A DNA stretch of 64,000 nucleotides, from NCBI RefSeq assembly GCF_000517385.1, contig NZ_BAUW01000004.1:1-64000 (forward strand), read 5' to 3'. Source of the DNA: Mesobacillus boroniphilus JCM 21738. GTDB lineage: Bacteria; Bacillota; Bacilli; Bacillales; Cytobacillaceae. The first letter of the stretch is position 1, and the number at the start of each line of letters is the position of its first letter. The notes under the pieces were generated by a model, which was not told the DNA's origin, did not search any database, and saw nothing but the letters and a program-made list of their open reading frames with translations. Below are positions 42,447 to 53,167 of the stretch, piece by piece. Made by a program: the position numbers and the translations under genes.

Positions 42447-43218
42447 ACTTGATCACCTGGACGGGATCTACGAAGTCATCCCCTTTTTTAATGGCGAAAT
42501 AAAATGAACCTTTTATTCCATCCGTACTATCCATTGCCGTACCCACCTTCGCTCCTTTAGAAATATACTCATAGAGGCTCACTTCGATTTCATCGAGGTT
42601 TCCATACCATGTTTCACTCTTGTCCGCATGCTGCACAATGACCGTTTTACCGAACCCTTCTTTCATGCCGACAAAGTGCACTAGCCCTTCATCCATGGCT
42701 TCCACGCCGGCACCTTTGCCGGTTTCAATCTGAATTCTCTGGCCATTGTCACCAAAATCTTCAAGGATCCTTCCTGAGGCAGGGAGTGCATACTGGTTGT
42801 CTGGAGCCAGATCCTGTTTGTTTTCTTCATCAACACTTTTTTTGGCAGGAAGCAATGCCAGCGGTTTGCCAAATTGGTTTTCATACCAGTCCGAAACGGC
42901 GGCAAACTGAAATTCCTGCTCCATCGTCTGATTCACATATTGTTGGATCGTTTCTGCTTTTTCAGAGGGACTCCGGTAAATGATCGCAATGATCAAAACA
43001 AGGCAAGCGGAAGCAAGTACCTTGAACAGGAATACTTCCTTTTTGAATAAAGGATGTCCGCCTTCCCCTGGACCCATGTCATAAGATGAAATCCTGTCAA
43101 AACCATGCCGTTCTTCCTCCGTCGAGAAAAAGCGGTTATGGCTCATTTTCTCCATTCTTTCCCGCTCTCTTTTCCTTTTCATCACCCTTCTGCGTATATC
43201 ATCAGCTCTCGAGTTCAT
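42439..43218 (-). CDS. spoIVFA: SpoIVFB regulator SpoIVFA
   Basis: Holds SpoIVFB inactive and anchors the complex in the outer forespore membrane until SpoIVB cleaves it. The 259-aa protein has a basic cytoplasmic N-terminus, one TM helix (about 65-83, FKVLASACLVLIIAIIY) and an extracytoplasmic M23/LytM-like domain (VHFVGMKEGFGKTVIVQHADKSETWYGNL) that lacks the HxxxD and HxH zinc ligands, as expected for a non-enzymatic member. The gene is intact. Confidence 0.95.
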   Translation of the reverse strand: MNSRADDIRRRVMKRKRERERMEKMSHNRFFSTEEERHGFDRISSYDMGPGEGGHPLFKKEVFLFKVLASACLVLIIAIIYRSPSEKAETIQQYVNQTMEQEFQFAAVSDWYENQFGKPLALLPAKKSVDEENKQDLAPDNQYALPASGRILEDFGDNGQRIQIETGKGAGVEAMDEGLVHFVGMKEGFGKTVIVQHADKSETWYGNLDEIEVSLYEYISKGAKVGTAMDSTDGIKGSFYFAIKKGDDFVDPVQVIKFE

Positions 43219-43320
43219 CCAATCCCCACCATTCCCCTTGTACTCTAAGTTAGTACAAGTCTATGACCTGTCCCACAAGAGTATGACAATTTCACTTATT
43301 TGAAAGTGAGGATTAAATAG

Positions 43321-43363
43321 AAAAGGCATCTGTCCTCGTATAAACGAGAAGTAGATGCCTTTT
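43321..43363 (-). terminator. Terminator of minCD
   Basis: AAAAGGCATCTACTTCTCGT/ACGAGGACAGATGCC on the minus strand followed by TTTTCTATTT, at the minD stop. Confidence 0.92.
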
Positions 43364-43365
43364 AA

Positions 43366-44169
43366 TCAGCGAACTCCGAAGAACTTCTTAATCTTTGAAA
43401 ATACGCCTTTATTATCGTTGTCTAATTGCTGCAATGGAACTGACTCGCCGAGAATCCTCCTGGCGATGTTCCTGTATGCAATGGATGCTTTGCTATTTGG
43501 ATTCAGTGCGATTGGCTCACCATGGTTTGATGCTTTGATGACTTCATCATCATCGGCAACAATCCCGATTAAGTCGATCGAAAGATGTGTCGTGATTTCA
43601 TCCACATCCAGCATGTCGCCATTTTTCATCATATGGGTGCGGATCCGGTTGATGACAAGTTTTGGTGATTCAACGTTTTCTTCTTTTTCGAGCAGGCCAA
43701 TAATCCTGTCAGCATCCCTGACTGCGGATACTTCTGGTGTTGTCACGACAATCGCCTTGTCCGCACCGGCAACAGCGTTTTTATAACCCTGCTCGATTCC
43801 AGCCGGGCAATCAATGATGATATAATCATAATCCTGCTTCAGCTCATTCACCAATTTCCTCATTTGTTCGGGCTGAACGGCAGTTTTATCGCTCGTCTGG
43901 GCAGCTGGGAGCAAATAAAGGTGGTCATCGAAGCGCTTATCTTTTACAAGTGCCTGATGAATCTTGCATCTTCCTTCGATTACATCGACAAGATCATATA
44001 TAATGCGATTTTCGAGCCCCATTACAACGTCCAGGTTACGCAAGCCGATATCTGTATCTATCAGGCAGACTCTTTTGCCTTGAAGGGCCAAAGCTGTACC
44101 TATATTAGCAGAAGTTGTCGTTTTGCCAACTCCGCCTTTTCCGGATGTAACTACTATCGCTTCTCCCAC
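43366..44169 (-). CDS. minD: Septum-site determining ATPase MinD
   Basis: Membrane-associated ATPase that recruits MinC to block polar division. Intact 267 aa with the deviant Walker A GKGGVGKTT, switch II DCPAGIE and a C-terminal amphipathic membrane-targeting helix (FSKIKKFFGVR). It follows minC directly and lies downstream of mreBCD, the standard Bacillus arrangement. Confidence 0.98.
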   Translation of the reverse strand: MGEAIVVTSGKGGVGKTTTSANIGTALALQGKRVCLIDTDIGLRNLDVVMGLENRIIYDLVDVIEGRCKIHQALVKDKRFDDHLYLLPAAQTSDKTAVQPEQMRKLVNELKQDYDYIIIDCPAGIEQGYKNAVAGADKAIVVTTPEVSAVRDADRIIGLLEKEENVESPKLVINRIRTHMMKNGDMLDVDEITTHLSIDLIGIVADDDEVIKASNHGEPIALNPNSKASIAYRNIARRILGESVPLQQLDNDNKGVFSKIKKFFGVR

Positions 44170-44170
44170 T

Positions 44171-44850
44171 TTAGAGGCCTCCTTCGAATCTAGTTAAACT
44201 AGGTCTTTTCTTCATTAAAACTTGCAATCTATCAACAACAATCTGTTGACTGTCAGATATGTAAGCACATTCCATCACGCGGCTTTCTTCTTCAGGGACA
44301 TGGTCTGGAGCCCGGTTGATGCAATCGCTGATCCTGAGCTGCGAGGGCTTCATAACAGATGCAGCAATGACCGCTTCGATATTTCCTTCCGTACCGGCAT
44401 GTGCAAGCCCTTTCAAAGCACCCATGATAAAAATATTTCCTGTTGCCTTGACTGTTCCTCCTGGATTGACATCTCCAATGAGCAGCAAGTCCCCTGTTAT
44501 CTCAAGAACCTGGCCTGAACGAATCACTTTGGCAACAGGAACGATTTCTGTTTCCTGACGAAGCCTTTCAGCTTCCTCCCTCGTGATCACATTCGTCTCA
44601 AGGCCCTCAACGATTAAGTTCCTCTTCTGGCGGATCAGGTCTTTCAGCTCTTCCTCCTGAGCTTCGTAAGGTACCTATTTCCTACCTTCACCTTTACCGA
44701 AAGCAGCTGTTGCTCCTCCAGGACACGAGTTGAATTCGAAAGCTTTCGATCGAGTTCCTTCTTTAATTCATCGTAGGAACAAGTATCGTCCAAATGGAGC
44801 GTAAGTCCATCTTTTGTTCCTTTTATTGTCACATTTTGTGTTTTCTTCAT
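44171..44850 (-). CDS. minC: Septum-site determining protein MinC (one frameshift)
   Basis: Inhibits FtsZ assembly away from midcell. The N-terminal domain ([22 protein letters not shown]) stops after [13 protein letters not shown]. Restoring one T at about 44660 (AAGCTCAGG to AAGCTTCAGG) gives [33 protein letters not shown] and joins the C-terminal beta-helix ([32 protein letters not shown]) that binds MinD. The restored length is about 226 aa, as in B. subtilis. Confidence 0.95.
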
Positions 44851-44875
44851 ACTGGATGTTCACCTCATACGAAAA

Positions 44876-45043
44876 GCGCAAGCGCCTTGGTCAGACCCGA
44901 CAAGCGTTACCCGCCTATAACGCCACATCGTGTGGCTGGCGGGTCTGGCACGTCCTGTGCTTCAGAGTGCCTGACAGTTAAGTCGTTCTTTGACTTCATT
45001 GACAGGAACGAAACGTCTCGAGGGGCTAGGCGCTGGAGCTAGA
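44876..45043 (+). repeat. Intergenic structured repeat (copy F, variant with insert)
   Basis: Same ends as copies C and E (GCGCAAGCGCCTTGGTCAG ... CTAGGCGCTGGAGCTAGA plus CACTAATC), but with about 60 extra bases after CGTT in the left arm. The insert has its own stems (ACCCGCC/GGCGGGT enclosing GCCACA/TGTGGC, then GGCAC...GTGCC). The inner stem reads CCTGAC...GACAGG instead of CCGACC...GGGCGG. About 205 bp without a gene follow before mreD; I see nothing clear there apart from the palindrome GACAATTGTC. Confidence 0.88.
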
Positions 45044-45250
45044 CACTAATCTAAGTGTAAAAGTCTTATTTCATAAAAAAGCGCAAGACAATTGTCTGTT
45101 ATAAAGTAATTTCTTATATCACCTGAAAGAAATTCGACAAGTGTCCGCTGAATTCCTTTATTTGAATAGCCTACATCAATATTTTCTCTTCACCGCTGCT
45201 TTCATCGATTTTTCGGGGTGCCTTCCAAAATACAACCAGATAATCAGTCA

Positions 45251-45757
45251 TTAAGTCTGTCTGCAGCATTTTCGAACTGTTTTTTTAATGGATAGCAGCA
45301 AGATGATAAAAGCAAGATTTAAGATCAAAGTCGGGACTAGTCTTATTTTAACATAGGTGGAAAAGTCCAGGTCAGTAATTTTTATCAGCAGCATCAACTC
45401 GTATACTCCTGCTTCCAAAAGCGCAATGCCAAGAAGTGAAAGGATTGAAACGATCAAAATATTGGTCTGCAGGATTCTCATCATATTTGCGGTCAAATAG
45501 GCGATGAACGGAAACAAAAATAGATAAATCCCGATAATTTCAGTGTAGATGACATCAAAAAGCAGTCCAAAGATAATGCCATAAAGAATTCCATGTTTTG
45601 GACTCAGGTAAGCCGTCAAAAATAAAATTCCTGCCATGAGGAAATGAGGAACAAGAATCCGGTCACTGTTGAATAATTCCGCAGGCAGAAGTTCGACAAA
45701 CAAACTTTCCAGGATGAATAACAAAGCAAAAAGTGCCGGGAGCAGGAAACGGATCAA
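45251..45757 (-). CDS. mreD: Rod-shape determining protein MreD
   Basis: Membrane component of the elongasome. 168 aa with five predicted TM helices; the family pattern PHFLMAGILFLTAYLSPKHGILYGIIFGLLFD is visible. Its start overlaps the mreC stop (ATGA), implying coupled translation. The gene is intact. Confidence 0.93.
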   Translation of the reverse strand: MIRFLLPALFALLFILESLFVELLPAELFNSDRILVPHFLMAGILFLTAYLSPKHGILYGIIFGLLFDVIYTEIIGIYLFLFPFIAYLTANMMRILQTNILIVSILSLLGIALLEAGVYELMLLIKITDLDFSTYVKIRLVPTLILNLAFIILLLSIKKTVRKCCRQT

Positions 45758-46644
45758 TTGCCTTCCTCCTCTCCTTCACTACCTTCCAAGCTTTCTTCAA
45801 GGTCTACTGAGACCATTGATTTCTTGACAACCATGACATGTTCCAAATCATATAGATTTGCTTCCGGCTTAATATATGCCGTTTGATTCAGGCCAAATTG
45901 GTCCGGGACAACTGTGACAACTTTGCCGATTGGAAGGTCTTTAGGGAAGATTCCACCCATACCAGTCGTGACGACATTCTGCCCTTTTTCAATTTCCGCA
46001 TCATACGGCAGCCCTTTTAACAATAAAAGCTCTTTCTTCTTGTCATACCCTTCGATTGTGCCGTAAAGCGGTTTTTCTGCCTGGAGAATCGCAGAAATTC
46101 TGTTGGTTGGGTCAATAGAGCTGATCAGCTGCACGGTTGCCGAAAATGGTGTCGTGCTCTTAACCTTGCCGATTAACCCTTTTGCAGTGATAACGGCCAT
46201 GTTTTTTTCCACGCCATTAGAAGCACCTTTATTAATGATTATCAGTTCATTCCAGCGTTCAGGACTTCTGGCAATCCTGACTGCCTGGATTGGTTCATAG
46301 TCTGCTAGTGATTCTTTCTTATCTAAAATTTCCTGAAGTTCCTCGTTTTCTTTTTCAAGGGAGTATACTTTCGCTTCAAGGCGGGCCATATCATCAACTC
46401 GTTTCTTCAACTCTTTGTTTTCCTGATATGTATTTTGCAAGTCTTGAAGGTTTTCGATTAAACCGGCAATATAATTGGCAGGCCTTGAGACAACGGACTG
46501 CACCCAGCTTGTAGAGTCTTTGACAAACTGCTCTGGCCATGTCAATTCTTCTCTTTCCCTTAAAGAAAATCCAATCAATGCCACGAGGACTATAATGCTA
46601 ACAAGCAGCATTATCAGGCGTTTATTAAAGAAGAACTGTGGCAT
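45754..46644 (-). CDS. mreC: Rod-shape determining protein MreC
   Basis: Bitopic membrane protein that scaffolds cell-wall synthesis with MreB and MreD. 296 aa: one N-terminal TM helix (residues 8-26), a coiled coil (about 65-110, ENKELKKRVDDMARLEAKVYSLEKENEELQEIL) and the beta-rich extracytoplasmic domain (INKGASNGVEKNMAVITAKGLIGKV, VTTGMGGIFPKDLPIGKV). A Glu-rich tail ends the protein. The gene is intact. Confidence 0.96.
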   Translation of the reverse strand: MPQFFFNKRLIMLLVSIIVLVALIGFSLREREELTWPEQFVKDSTSWVQSVVSRPANYIAGLIENLQDLQNTYQENKELKKRVDDMARLEAKVYSLEKENEELQEILDKKESLADYEPIQAVRIARSPERWNELIIINKGASNGVEKNMAVITAKGLIGKVKSTTPFSATVQLISSIDPTNRISAILQAEKPLYGTIEGYDKKKELLLLKGLPYDAEIEKGQNVVTTGMGGIFPKDLPIGKVVTVVPDQFGLNQTAYIKPEANLYDLEHVMVVKKSMVSVDLEESLEGSEGEEEGN

Positions 46645-46719
46645 GATTTACACCTCTAATCTAAAAAAATGGATTACAGAAGAGGAGGGAAGTGGATTTC
46701 CCCGCTTCCCTTCTTCCTA

Positions 46720-47743
<1,024 letters not shown>

Positions 47744-47903
47744 ATTTGTATCTCCCTTTCTTAACAAAAAATGCAATAAAAGAACAGGCAATCTATAACA
47801 AAATTAGTTGAATGTTCATAGGCGGATTTCCTGACAAAATTTTAACTTTATCCGCAAAAATCATAAATTATATTATATCTCAACATCAATCAAAATCCTA
47901 GTA

Positions 47904-48593
47904 TCATACATACCCTTTTTCCTTCAAACTAACATATTTATTTTCCCCAATGATCAAATGATCTAACAATTCAATTCCGACAATTTTCCCAGACTCAGCA
48001 AGTCTTTTCGTCACTTCTATATCTTCTCTGCTTGGGGTAGGATCTCCTGATGGATGATTGTGGACGCAAATGACAGACGCTGCAGACCGGCGCACGGCTT
48101 CTTTGTACACCTCTCTTGGGTGGACAATTGAAGCGTTAAGACTGCCGATAAATATCGTCTGTCTGTGGATCACCTGGTTTTTCGTATTCAGGTACAGGCA
48201 GACAAAATGCTCCTGTGTCAGGAAGCGCATATCATTCATTAAATATTTCGCACCGTCTTCCGGTGAGCGTATTACATAGCGTTCATCTAGGGTATGGTTG
48301 GCGATGCGCCTGCCGATTTCAACTGCTGCGAGGACATGGATCGCTTTTGCTTTTCCGATTCCTTTTATTTGGGTTAACTCTTCCAGTGTAGCATCTTTTA
48401 GAAGGCGGAGGCCCTCAAACTGGGCAAGCATTCGGTTTGCAAGCTGGAGGACTGATTCCTCCCTAGATCCCGTACCTAACAACAGGGCAAGCAATTCGTG
48501 ATTGGAAAGGCTTTGGGGGCCATTCTGGACAAATCGCTCCCGCGGCCGCTCATTTTGCGGATAATCTCTGATCATTAATGAATTTGTAGACAA
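47904..48593 (-). CDS. radC: RadC/YsxA-family JAB-domain protein
   Basis: 229 aa with an N-terminal helix-hairpin-helix region (LEELTQIKGIGKAKAIHVLAAVEIGRR) and a JAMM/MPN+ domain with the metal-binding pattern VHNHPSGDPTPSREDIE. Named radC but a DNA-repair role is unproven; in B. subtilis the gene (ysxA) also lies between maf and mreB. The start is TTG at 48591-48593 with GGAGGA 7 nt upstream. Confidence 0.92.
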   Translation of the reverse strand: MSTNSLMIRDYPQNERPRERFVQNGPQSLSNHELLALLLGTGSREESVLQLANRMLAQFEGLRLLKDATLEELTQIKGIGKAKAIHVLAAVEIGRRIANHTLDERYVIRSPEDGAKYLMNDMRFLTQEHFVCLYLNTKNQVIHRQTIFIGSLNASIVHPREVYKEAVRRSAASVICVHNHPSGDPTPSREDIEVTKRLAESGKIVGIELLDHLIIGENKYVSLKEKGYV

Positions 48594-48658
48594 TCGATTT
48601 TCCTCCCGGTCATTGATTATGACGAGGGAAGTGTAGAAGAAGTTTCTGTGGATTTCTT

Positions 48659-49231
48659 TTAATAAGGAAGGTTGTAACCGATTTTTCTTAACTCCCTGAT
48701 CAACCTGGATACAGGCAGTCCAACAACTGTGTAATAATCCCCACTGATTTCTTTGACAAGCATGCTGCCGAATCCCTGGATTCCGTAACCGCCTGCCTTA
48801 TCGAATGGTTCACCGCTCTTTATATAGGTGTCGATTTCTTCATCTGACAAATCCCAGAACGTCACATCTGTTTTTTCATAGAAACGCGTTTCCTTCTCAG
48901 GGGAGATGATCGATACTCCTGTGTAGACTGAATGGGTGTTCCCAGACAGCTTTTTGAGCATCTGTAAGGCTTCTTGTCCGCTTTCAGGCTTCCCAAGGAT
49001 TGTTCCATCGTGAACCACGACAGTATCCGATCCAATCAGGAAACAATCTGGATAATCATGAGCCACAGTTTCCGACTTTCTGGAAGCAAGCTCCATTACC
49101 ACTTCAGCAGGACTGAGGGTTTCACTGAAACTTTCGTCTGCATCACTGCTCGAGATTTCAAATTTCAAGCGGAGGCTTTCAAGAAGTTCTTTTCGCCGTG
49201 GAGAAGAAGAGGCTAAAATGAGGCGTTGCAT
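48659..49231 (-). CDS. maf: Maf-family nucleotide pyrophosphatase
   Basis: House-cleaning hydrolase for dTTP/UTP and modified nucleotides, linked to septum inhibition in B. subtilis. 190 aa starting MQRLILASSSPRRKELLESL, with GSDTVVVHDGTILGKP and the Maf pattern GYGIQGFGSMLVKEISGDYYTVVGLP. I chose ATG 49229-49231 with AAAGGTGA upstream, which matches B. subtilis Maf length; the upstream in-frame extension has no support. Confidence 0.95.
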   Translation of the reverse strand: MQRLILASSSPRRKELLESLRLKFEISSSDADESFSETLSPAEVVMELASRKSETVAHDYPDCFLIGSDTVVVHDGTILGKPESGQEALQMLKKLSGNTHSVYTGVSIISPEKETRFYEKTDVTFWDLSDEEIDTYIKSGEPFDKAGGYGIQGFGSMLVKEISGDYYTVVGLPVSRLIRELRKIGYNLPY

Positions 49232-49331
49232 AAAATCACCTTTCTTTTCTATTTGCATCAAAGGGAGATACAAGCTAATACTATCAAAGTTCACCATTTC
49301 AAACAATCCAAAGTCCTTATTCTGGCAAAAA

Positions 49332-49375
49332 AATCAGAGCCTGGCGCATTTTGCCGAAGGCTCTGTTAATTTGTA
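49332..49375 (-). terminator. Terminator of spoIIB
   Basis: CAGAGCC/GGCTCTG stem with a GC-containing loop on the minus strand, followed by ATTTTTTTGCC, between spoIIB and maf. Confidence 0.8.
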
Positions 49376-49431
49376 CAATTTCCCGGAAAATATTCTTTCT
49401 CCCTTCTGCCAATTAATGATTGAGGCAGAGA

Positions 49432-50547
49432 TTATTTGCCAATGGATTGATAGGCTGACAGGAATGCCAGGAGGCTTTTCTCCATTTCAGCCAGCTGGTT
49501 GGCATCCTTACCTTTTTGGTAACTTATAAAAGCAGCACCCGCCCTTTCCATGCTCGCCTTAGCCTTCAGGACAGTTGGATTCTTTATACTCTTGTCTTCA
49601 ATCTTGCTTATCATTGACTGGAAGTCCTCTGCTTTCTTCACTTCATCTGGTGCAGCTGCTGTTCCGCTCATCAGGATTGGATAGATTTCTGGTGTCTGCT
49701 GGAGGAATTCCGATTCAGCTGCTGTTAAGCCAGCTGCCGTTCCACCTGGAATTTCGAATGATTTTGCGTATACCTCCTCCACCCCTTTTGCCTTGAATGC
49801 TTCTGCCTGTTGTTTGGCAGACTCAATGCTTCCAGCAGTTCCTAAATAGACGGCGAACTGGCCATTTACAGGAAATAACTCAGCTGTGACTCCCTGGCCA
49901 GCAAGGAGGTTCACCCTTTCCTTGGCAGCAGCCTCTGTTGTGAAAATACCGTTCTGGATAATGAAGACAGGAATTGATTTTAATTCAAGCGACTCCTTTC
50001 CGCCTGCAGGACTTTCTTCTGCCTGCCAGGCTTTTGGCGTGGTGATGGCTGGCGCAGCCGTATCTGGTTCTGATGGCAAGAATTTAAGGAATGTCACGCC
50101 AAATGCAGTCCCGAGCAAAACGGCAAAAAGGACATTCATAATAATAGTCGTATAAAGACGATTGTTCTTTTTAGACTTAGTATTCCAAACCGAAATGCCT
50201 AAGCTTTTCTTTTTCTGTTTTTTTTCCTGCTTCGGAGCTATTTTGTATTCTTTGATGATTTCCTCTTCGACAGGATCAGGCAAGATCCAGTCAAAGCTCT
50301 CCTCGGCTTTTTCCTGGGCGGCCGCTGTCTCCTTCAACGCTGCATCATTGTCCAGCGGATACTCCTTGCTTCGGTCTCCACGGATCTCGTTGATCTGGTA
50401 ACTGCTGCTTTTTTCTTTATCATATTTAGGTTTTTCTTCTTGGTTAGGTTTCTGTATGGTTCCATTACCCTTAATTTTTTTGTCTGCCTGAACCGGACGG
50501 TCCTTGCCATTAATCTTGATAGTGATCGTCTTTCCATGCTTGTCCAA
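49432..50547 (-). CDS. spoIIB: Stage II sporulation protein B (SPOR domain)
   Basis: Helps localise engulfment proteins to the sporulation septum. About 371 aa: a short N-terminal motif KTITIKINGKDRPV matching the B. subtilis SpoIIB start region, an acidic/basic cytoplasmic stretch, one TM helix (about residues 135-157, IIMNVLFAVLLGTAFGVTFL), then an extracytoplasmic SPOR domain (PVFIIQNGIFTTEAAAKERVNLLAGQGVTAELF) and a helical tail. The TTG at 50545-50547 has a near-perfect GGGGAGGT 8 nt upstream; the upstream ATG at 50584-50586 has none. It lies between maf and the pilus operon. Confidence 0.88.
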   Translation of the reverse strand: MDKHGKTITIKINGKDRPVQADKKIKGNGTIQKPNQEEKPKYDKEKSSSYQINEIRGDRSKEYPLDNDAALKETAAAQEKAEESFDWILPDPVEEEIIKEYKIAPKQEKKQKKKSLGISVWNTKSKKNNRLYTTIIMNVLFAVLLGTAFGVTFLKFLPSEPDTAAPAITTPKAWQAEESPAGGKESLELKSIPVFIIQNGIFTTEAAAKERVNLLAGQGVTAELFPVNGQFAVYLGTAGSIESAKQQAEAFKAKGVEEVYAKSFEIPGGTAAGLTAAESEFLQQTPEIYPILMSGTAAAPDEVKKAEDFQSMISKIEDKSIKNPTVLKAKASMERAGAAFISYQKGKDANQLAEMEKSLLAFLSAYQSIGK

Positions 50548-50600
50548 TGCTTGTACCTCCCCCTGCCCGTTCCTATTTTGCTCCATCCTATCATAGTGGC

Positions 50601-50633
50601 AAAAAAATAACAAGACTTTTGTCGTCTTGTTAT
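50601..50633 (-). terminator. Terminator of the pilus operon
   Basis: ATAACAAGAC/GTCTTGTTAT stem with GACAAAA loop on the minus strand, followed by TTTTTTGCC, between pilO and spoIIB. Confidence 0.9.
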
Positions 50634-50662
50634 AGAATGCTTTCGTCAATTTTTTTACTAGA

Positions 50663-51493
50663 TTAATTTTCGGCTGCTTCCTCGGTTTCATCAGCTTCTG
50701 ACTGCTTTTGTTCGATAAGATTTTCCTCTGAATAATCGGCGAACGTTGGGAATGGGTTGCGTTTGTTGGCAGGGGCAGGGGTTTGGATTTTAGGATTATA
50801 TTCCTTTAATTCCCCTAGCTCCGGAAAATAGAAGGCATTGATTGTTAGCGCCATTTCTATCGGCAATTCTTCATCTGATAGAGTGAAGATTTCTGGCGGT
50901 CCGCTAAAAGAGATAGATTCTACTACAACTATTCGCCTAAGAGATTCTAGTGCTGAAATGAATTTCTCGAGGCTAAAGTAATTATCCGCTTTAACTTTGA
51001 TTTGTGCTGTTGTTTTCACCAGTCCGTCCGGCATCTCTGATTGTGAATTCATTACTTCCGCCTCAGAATCTGAAGGATTATCCTGATTCTCAGCCTCATC
51101 GGTTATTTGATCTAACTGTTCTGATGATGATGTTTCCGGTGGTATTGTAGTAGCAGCCTGCTGGCTAACATTGAATTCAATCGACGTTACGAAGCTGTTT
51201 GAAATGACCTCTGCTTTTTCAATGTCAAGGACCATCTGCTCAACCATCGGGTCAACAGGAAGCCTTTTTTGCAACTCAGCTGTGCTGCTGAAATCTGTTT
51301 CATTGACTGAAGCAAGCCTTTCTTCCAATGTGGAATTAAGCTGCTGCTCCATTTTTAATTGGCTTTCCTTTAACGACAAACTATTATTCATTGGAGCTAA
51401 ATAAAGATAGAATGCAGCTATATAAATTAATGCAGTCACGATTGCTGCAGCCAGAAGGATTAAGTAATGTTTCTTTTCTAATCGGAGGTTCAT
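50663..51493 (-). CDS. pilO: Type IV pilus inner-membrane protein PilO
   Basis: Part of the PilMNO alignment subcomplex that couples the cytoplasmic motor to the growing pilus. 276 aa: one N-terminal TM helix (residues 9-31), a coiled coil (about 38-62) and a ferredoxin-like extracytoplasmic domain (VKTTAQIKVKADNYFSLEKFISALESLRRIVVVESISF). An acidic low-complexity loop (residues about 125-155) is unusual. It is the last gene of the operon, overlapping pilN by 4 nt. Assignment rests on architecture and order. Confidence 0.85.
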   Translation of the reverse strand: MNLRLEKKHYLILLAAAIVTALIYIAAFYLYLAPMNNSLSLKESQLKMEQQLNSTLEERLASVNETDFSSTAELQKRLPVDPMVEQMVLDIEKAEVISNSFVTSIEFNVSQQAATTIPPETSSSEQLDQITDEAENQDNPSDSEAEVMNSQSEMPDGLVKTTAQIKVKADNYFSLEKFISALESLRRIVVVESISFSGPPEIFTLSDEELPIEMALTINAFYFPELGELKEYNPKIQTPAPANKRNPFPTFADYSEENLIEQKQSEADETEEAAEN

Positions 51494-52097
51494 GATCCAT
51501 CTCCTCCTTTAACAGCTGCCGGTTTAAACAAATCAGGATGGAATACAATCTTATAGGCTGCACTATATCGCGGCAGTGTTTTTCCTTCAGAATCATTGCT
51601 TGATCCAGGCTCATCTTCAATCTCAGCGGCTACAACATTCAACAATTCAGCTTCTCTGACCCATTCCGATTGTTTAAGGGAGCCTAAGTAAAAGGCAGCG
51701 TCTCTTGCAGCATCATATTGAATCGTGACAAGGATAGAATCCATGTTGCTGTATTCAAAGCTTTGTATGAATCCGCGCTCGGGCAGCAAGGAAATGATGT
51801 TCTGCATTATTGGCACTGTTTGCACAGGGTATCGCTCTATCCATTCAACAGCTTCCTGCAGTTTGATCACTGAATTTCCAGCGTTTTCTTCAGCGAGTTT
51901 TTCCTGCTGGGCATTATTCAAATTTTGCAGAGTCGTGATTTTTTTATCGACAAGCTCCATCTTATTTTCATAGCTTCTGCCATGAAAATATATAACGGAA
52001 ATAGTTATCGCAATTAAAAGGAAGACTATAGCGGCGATAATAAGCTGTGATGACTTTCTATGTTCTTTTTTGGTAAAAGATTAATTTCAACCAGCAT
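51490..52097 (-). CDS. pilN: Type IV pilus inner-membrane protein PilN (one frameshift)
   Basis: Binds PilM through its cytoplasmic N-terminus and pairs with PilO. The N-terminal PilM-docking motif MLVEINLLPKK is encoded at 52065-52097, but the frame then breaks in an A-run (six A at 52066-52071; seven needed). Restoring it gives PKKEHRKSSQLIIAAIVFLLIAITISVIYF, one TM helix, then a coiled coil and the PilN fold (LLPERGFIQSFEYSNMDSILVTIQYD). The restored length is about 202 aa. The ATG follows GAGGTG and abuts the pilM stop. Confidence 0.88.
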
Positions 52098-52099
52098 TA

Positions 52100-53092
52100 T
52101 TACACCTCTTTCAAGCCAAGCCCGAGAGCAAGGTTAAACGCAGCTGTAAATCCATCCGAGTTGGAGCCCATTGCGTTCATATTAATAGTCGATACAGTCA
52201 TACCGAACCGATCTTTCATATCAGCAATAGCGCGGTCCTGCATCGGATGATCACCATTTACTAAGATTCGCGTTACCTCTTTTTCTCCCTGTGTCAGAGA
52301 AAATCGATAAAAATCCATCAGTTTCGCTATATCCCGATAAATTTCCTCAAGCTGGAATATTATATCTGAAACTTCACCATCATAAACGAGTTCCGGACTT
52401 GAATGATCCTCTCGGTGTCGGGTTAGCTTCCAGTTATCCTTAAGGTCACCAGGGATATGGCGCATAAAAACAGGGATTTGCTCTTCAAAAATACACAAAC
52501 TGACAACATCAAGGTCAAATTGGACAGTCAGCAATACTTCGTTTTTCACAGCCATGTCATAATGGTGATAGAGTCGATAGATTGCTAGTGGTGAAATATC
52601 AGCGGCAACCGGCTTAAGCCGGACACTTTTAAATAAGTCTTCATACTCAAGTATGTATTTTTCCGGTGCTGCAAATAAGAGAATCTCTTTCTTGTTATTC
52701 TCAGTTCCCACCGTGATTGTGTCGAATACCGGGTCTTCAAAAGGCAAATGGATGGTTGAACCCAGCTCCAAATATAAATATCCCTCGATTTCATCTTCGT
52801 TGATATCAGCAGGAATTGTTACCTTCCTGATAATGACAAGGGAATCTGGTACGATGAAGCGGATTTCCCTTTTGGCGATTTTCCACTCAGCAGTGCACTC
52901 ATCCAGTATATTAGATAAAGTGGCATAATCAAGGATTTTACCATCTGATATGATTCCTGGCGGTAAATATCTCTCTCCATAATGATTCACTATAATTGGA
53001 TTCTTCTGCTTTAACTCCACAAAACGAATTGAATGGTCATTGAGCACGATATTGGCGATTTTGTTACTGCTGGAAAATAAGGAAAATGCCAT
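52100..53092 (-). CDS. pilM: Type IV pilus actin-like protein PilM
   Basis: Cytoplasmic actin/FtsA-fold protein that binds PilN and the motor ATPases. 330 aa: NKIANIVLNDHSIRFVELKQ at the first phosphate position, REIRFIVPDSLVIIRKVTIPADINEDEIEGYLYLELGSTIHLPFED (the PilM hallmark, here in two parts), and ILVNGDHP near the C-terminal nucleotide site. ATG 53090-53092 follows AAGGAG. It heads pilM-pilN-pilO. Confidence 0.9.
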   Translation of the reverse strand: MAFSLFSSSNKIANIVLNDHSIRFVELKQKNPIIVNHYGERYLPPGIISDGKILDYATLSNILDECTAEWKIAKREIRFIVPDSLVIIRKVTIPADINEDEIEGYLYLELGSTIHLPFEDPVFDTITVGTENNKKEILLFAAPEKYILEYEDLFKSVRLKPVAADISPLAIYRLYHHYDMAVKNEVLLTVQFDLDVVSLCIFEEQIPVFMRHIPGDLKDNWKLTRHREDHSSPELVYDGEVSDIIFQLEEIYRDIAKLMDFYRFSLTQGEKEVTRILVNGDHPMQDRAIADMKDRFGMTVSTINMNAMGSNSDGFTAAFNLALGLGLKEV

Positions 53093-53167
53093 AATTGAAA
53101 CTCCTTAATGTATGACTGTACTTAAACTGATGTTAATTCTTGTATTTTAATTTGCTGTCTATATAAG

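Noticed and set aside
50548-50691. An N-terminal extension of SpoIIB using the ATG at 50584 or the more upstream start.
   Set aside because: The extension runs across the pilus-operon terminator, lacks a ribosome binding site, and the TTG at 50547 has a strong one and fits the B. subtilis start.
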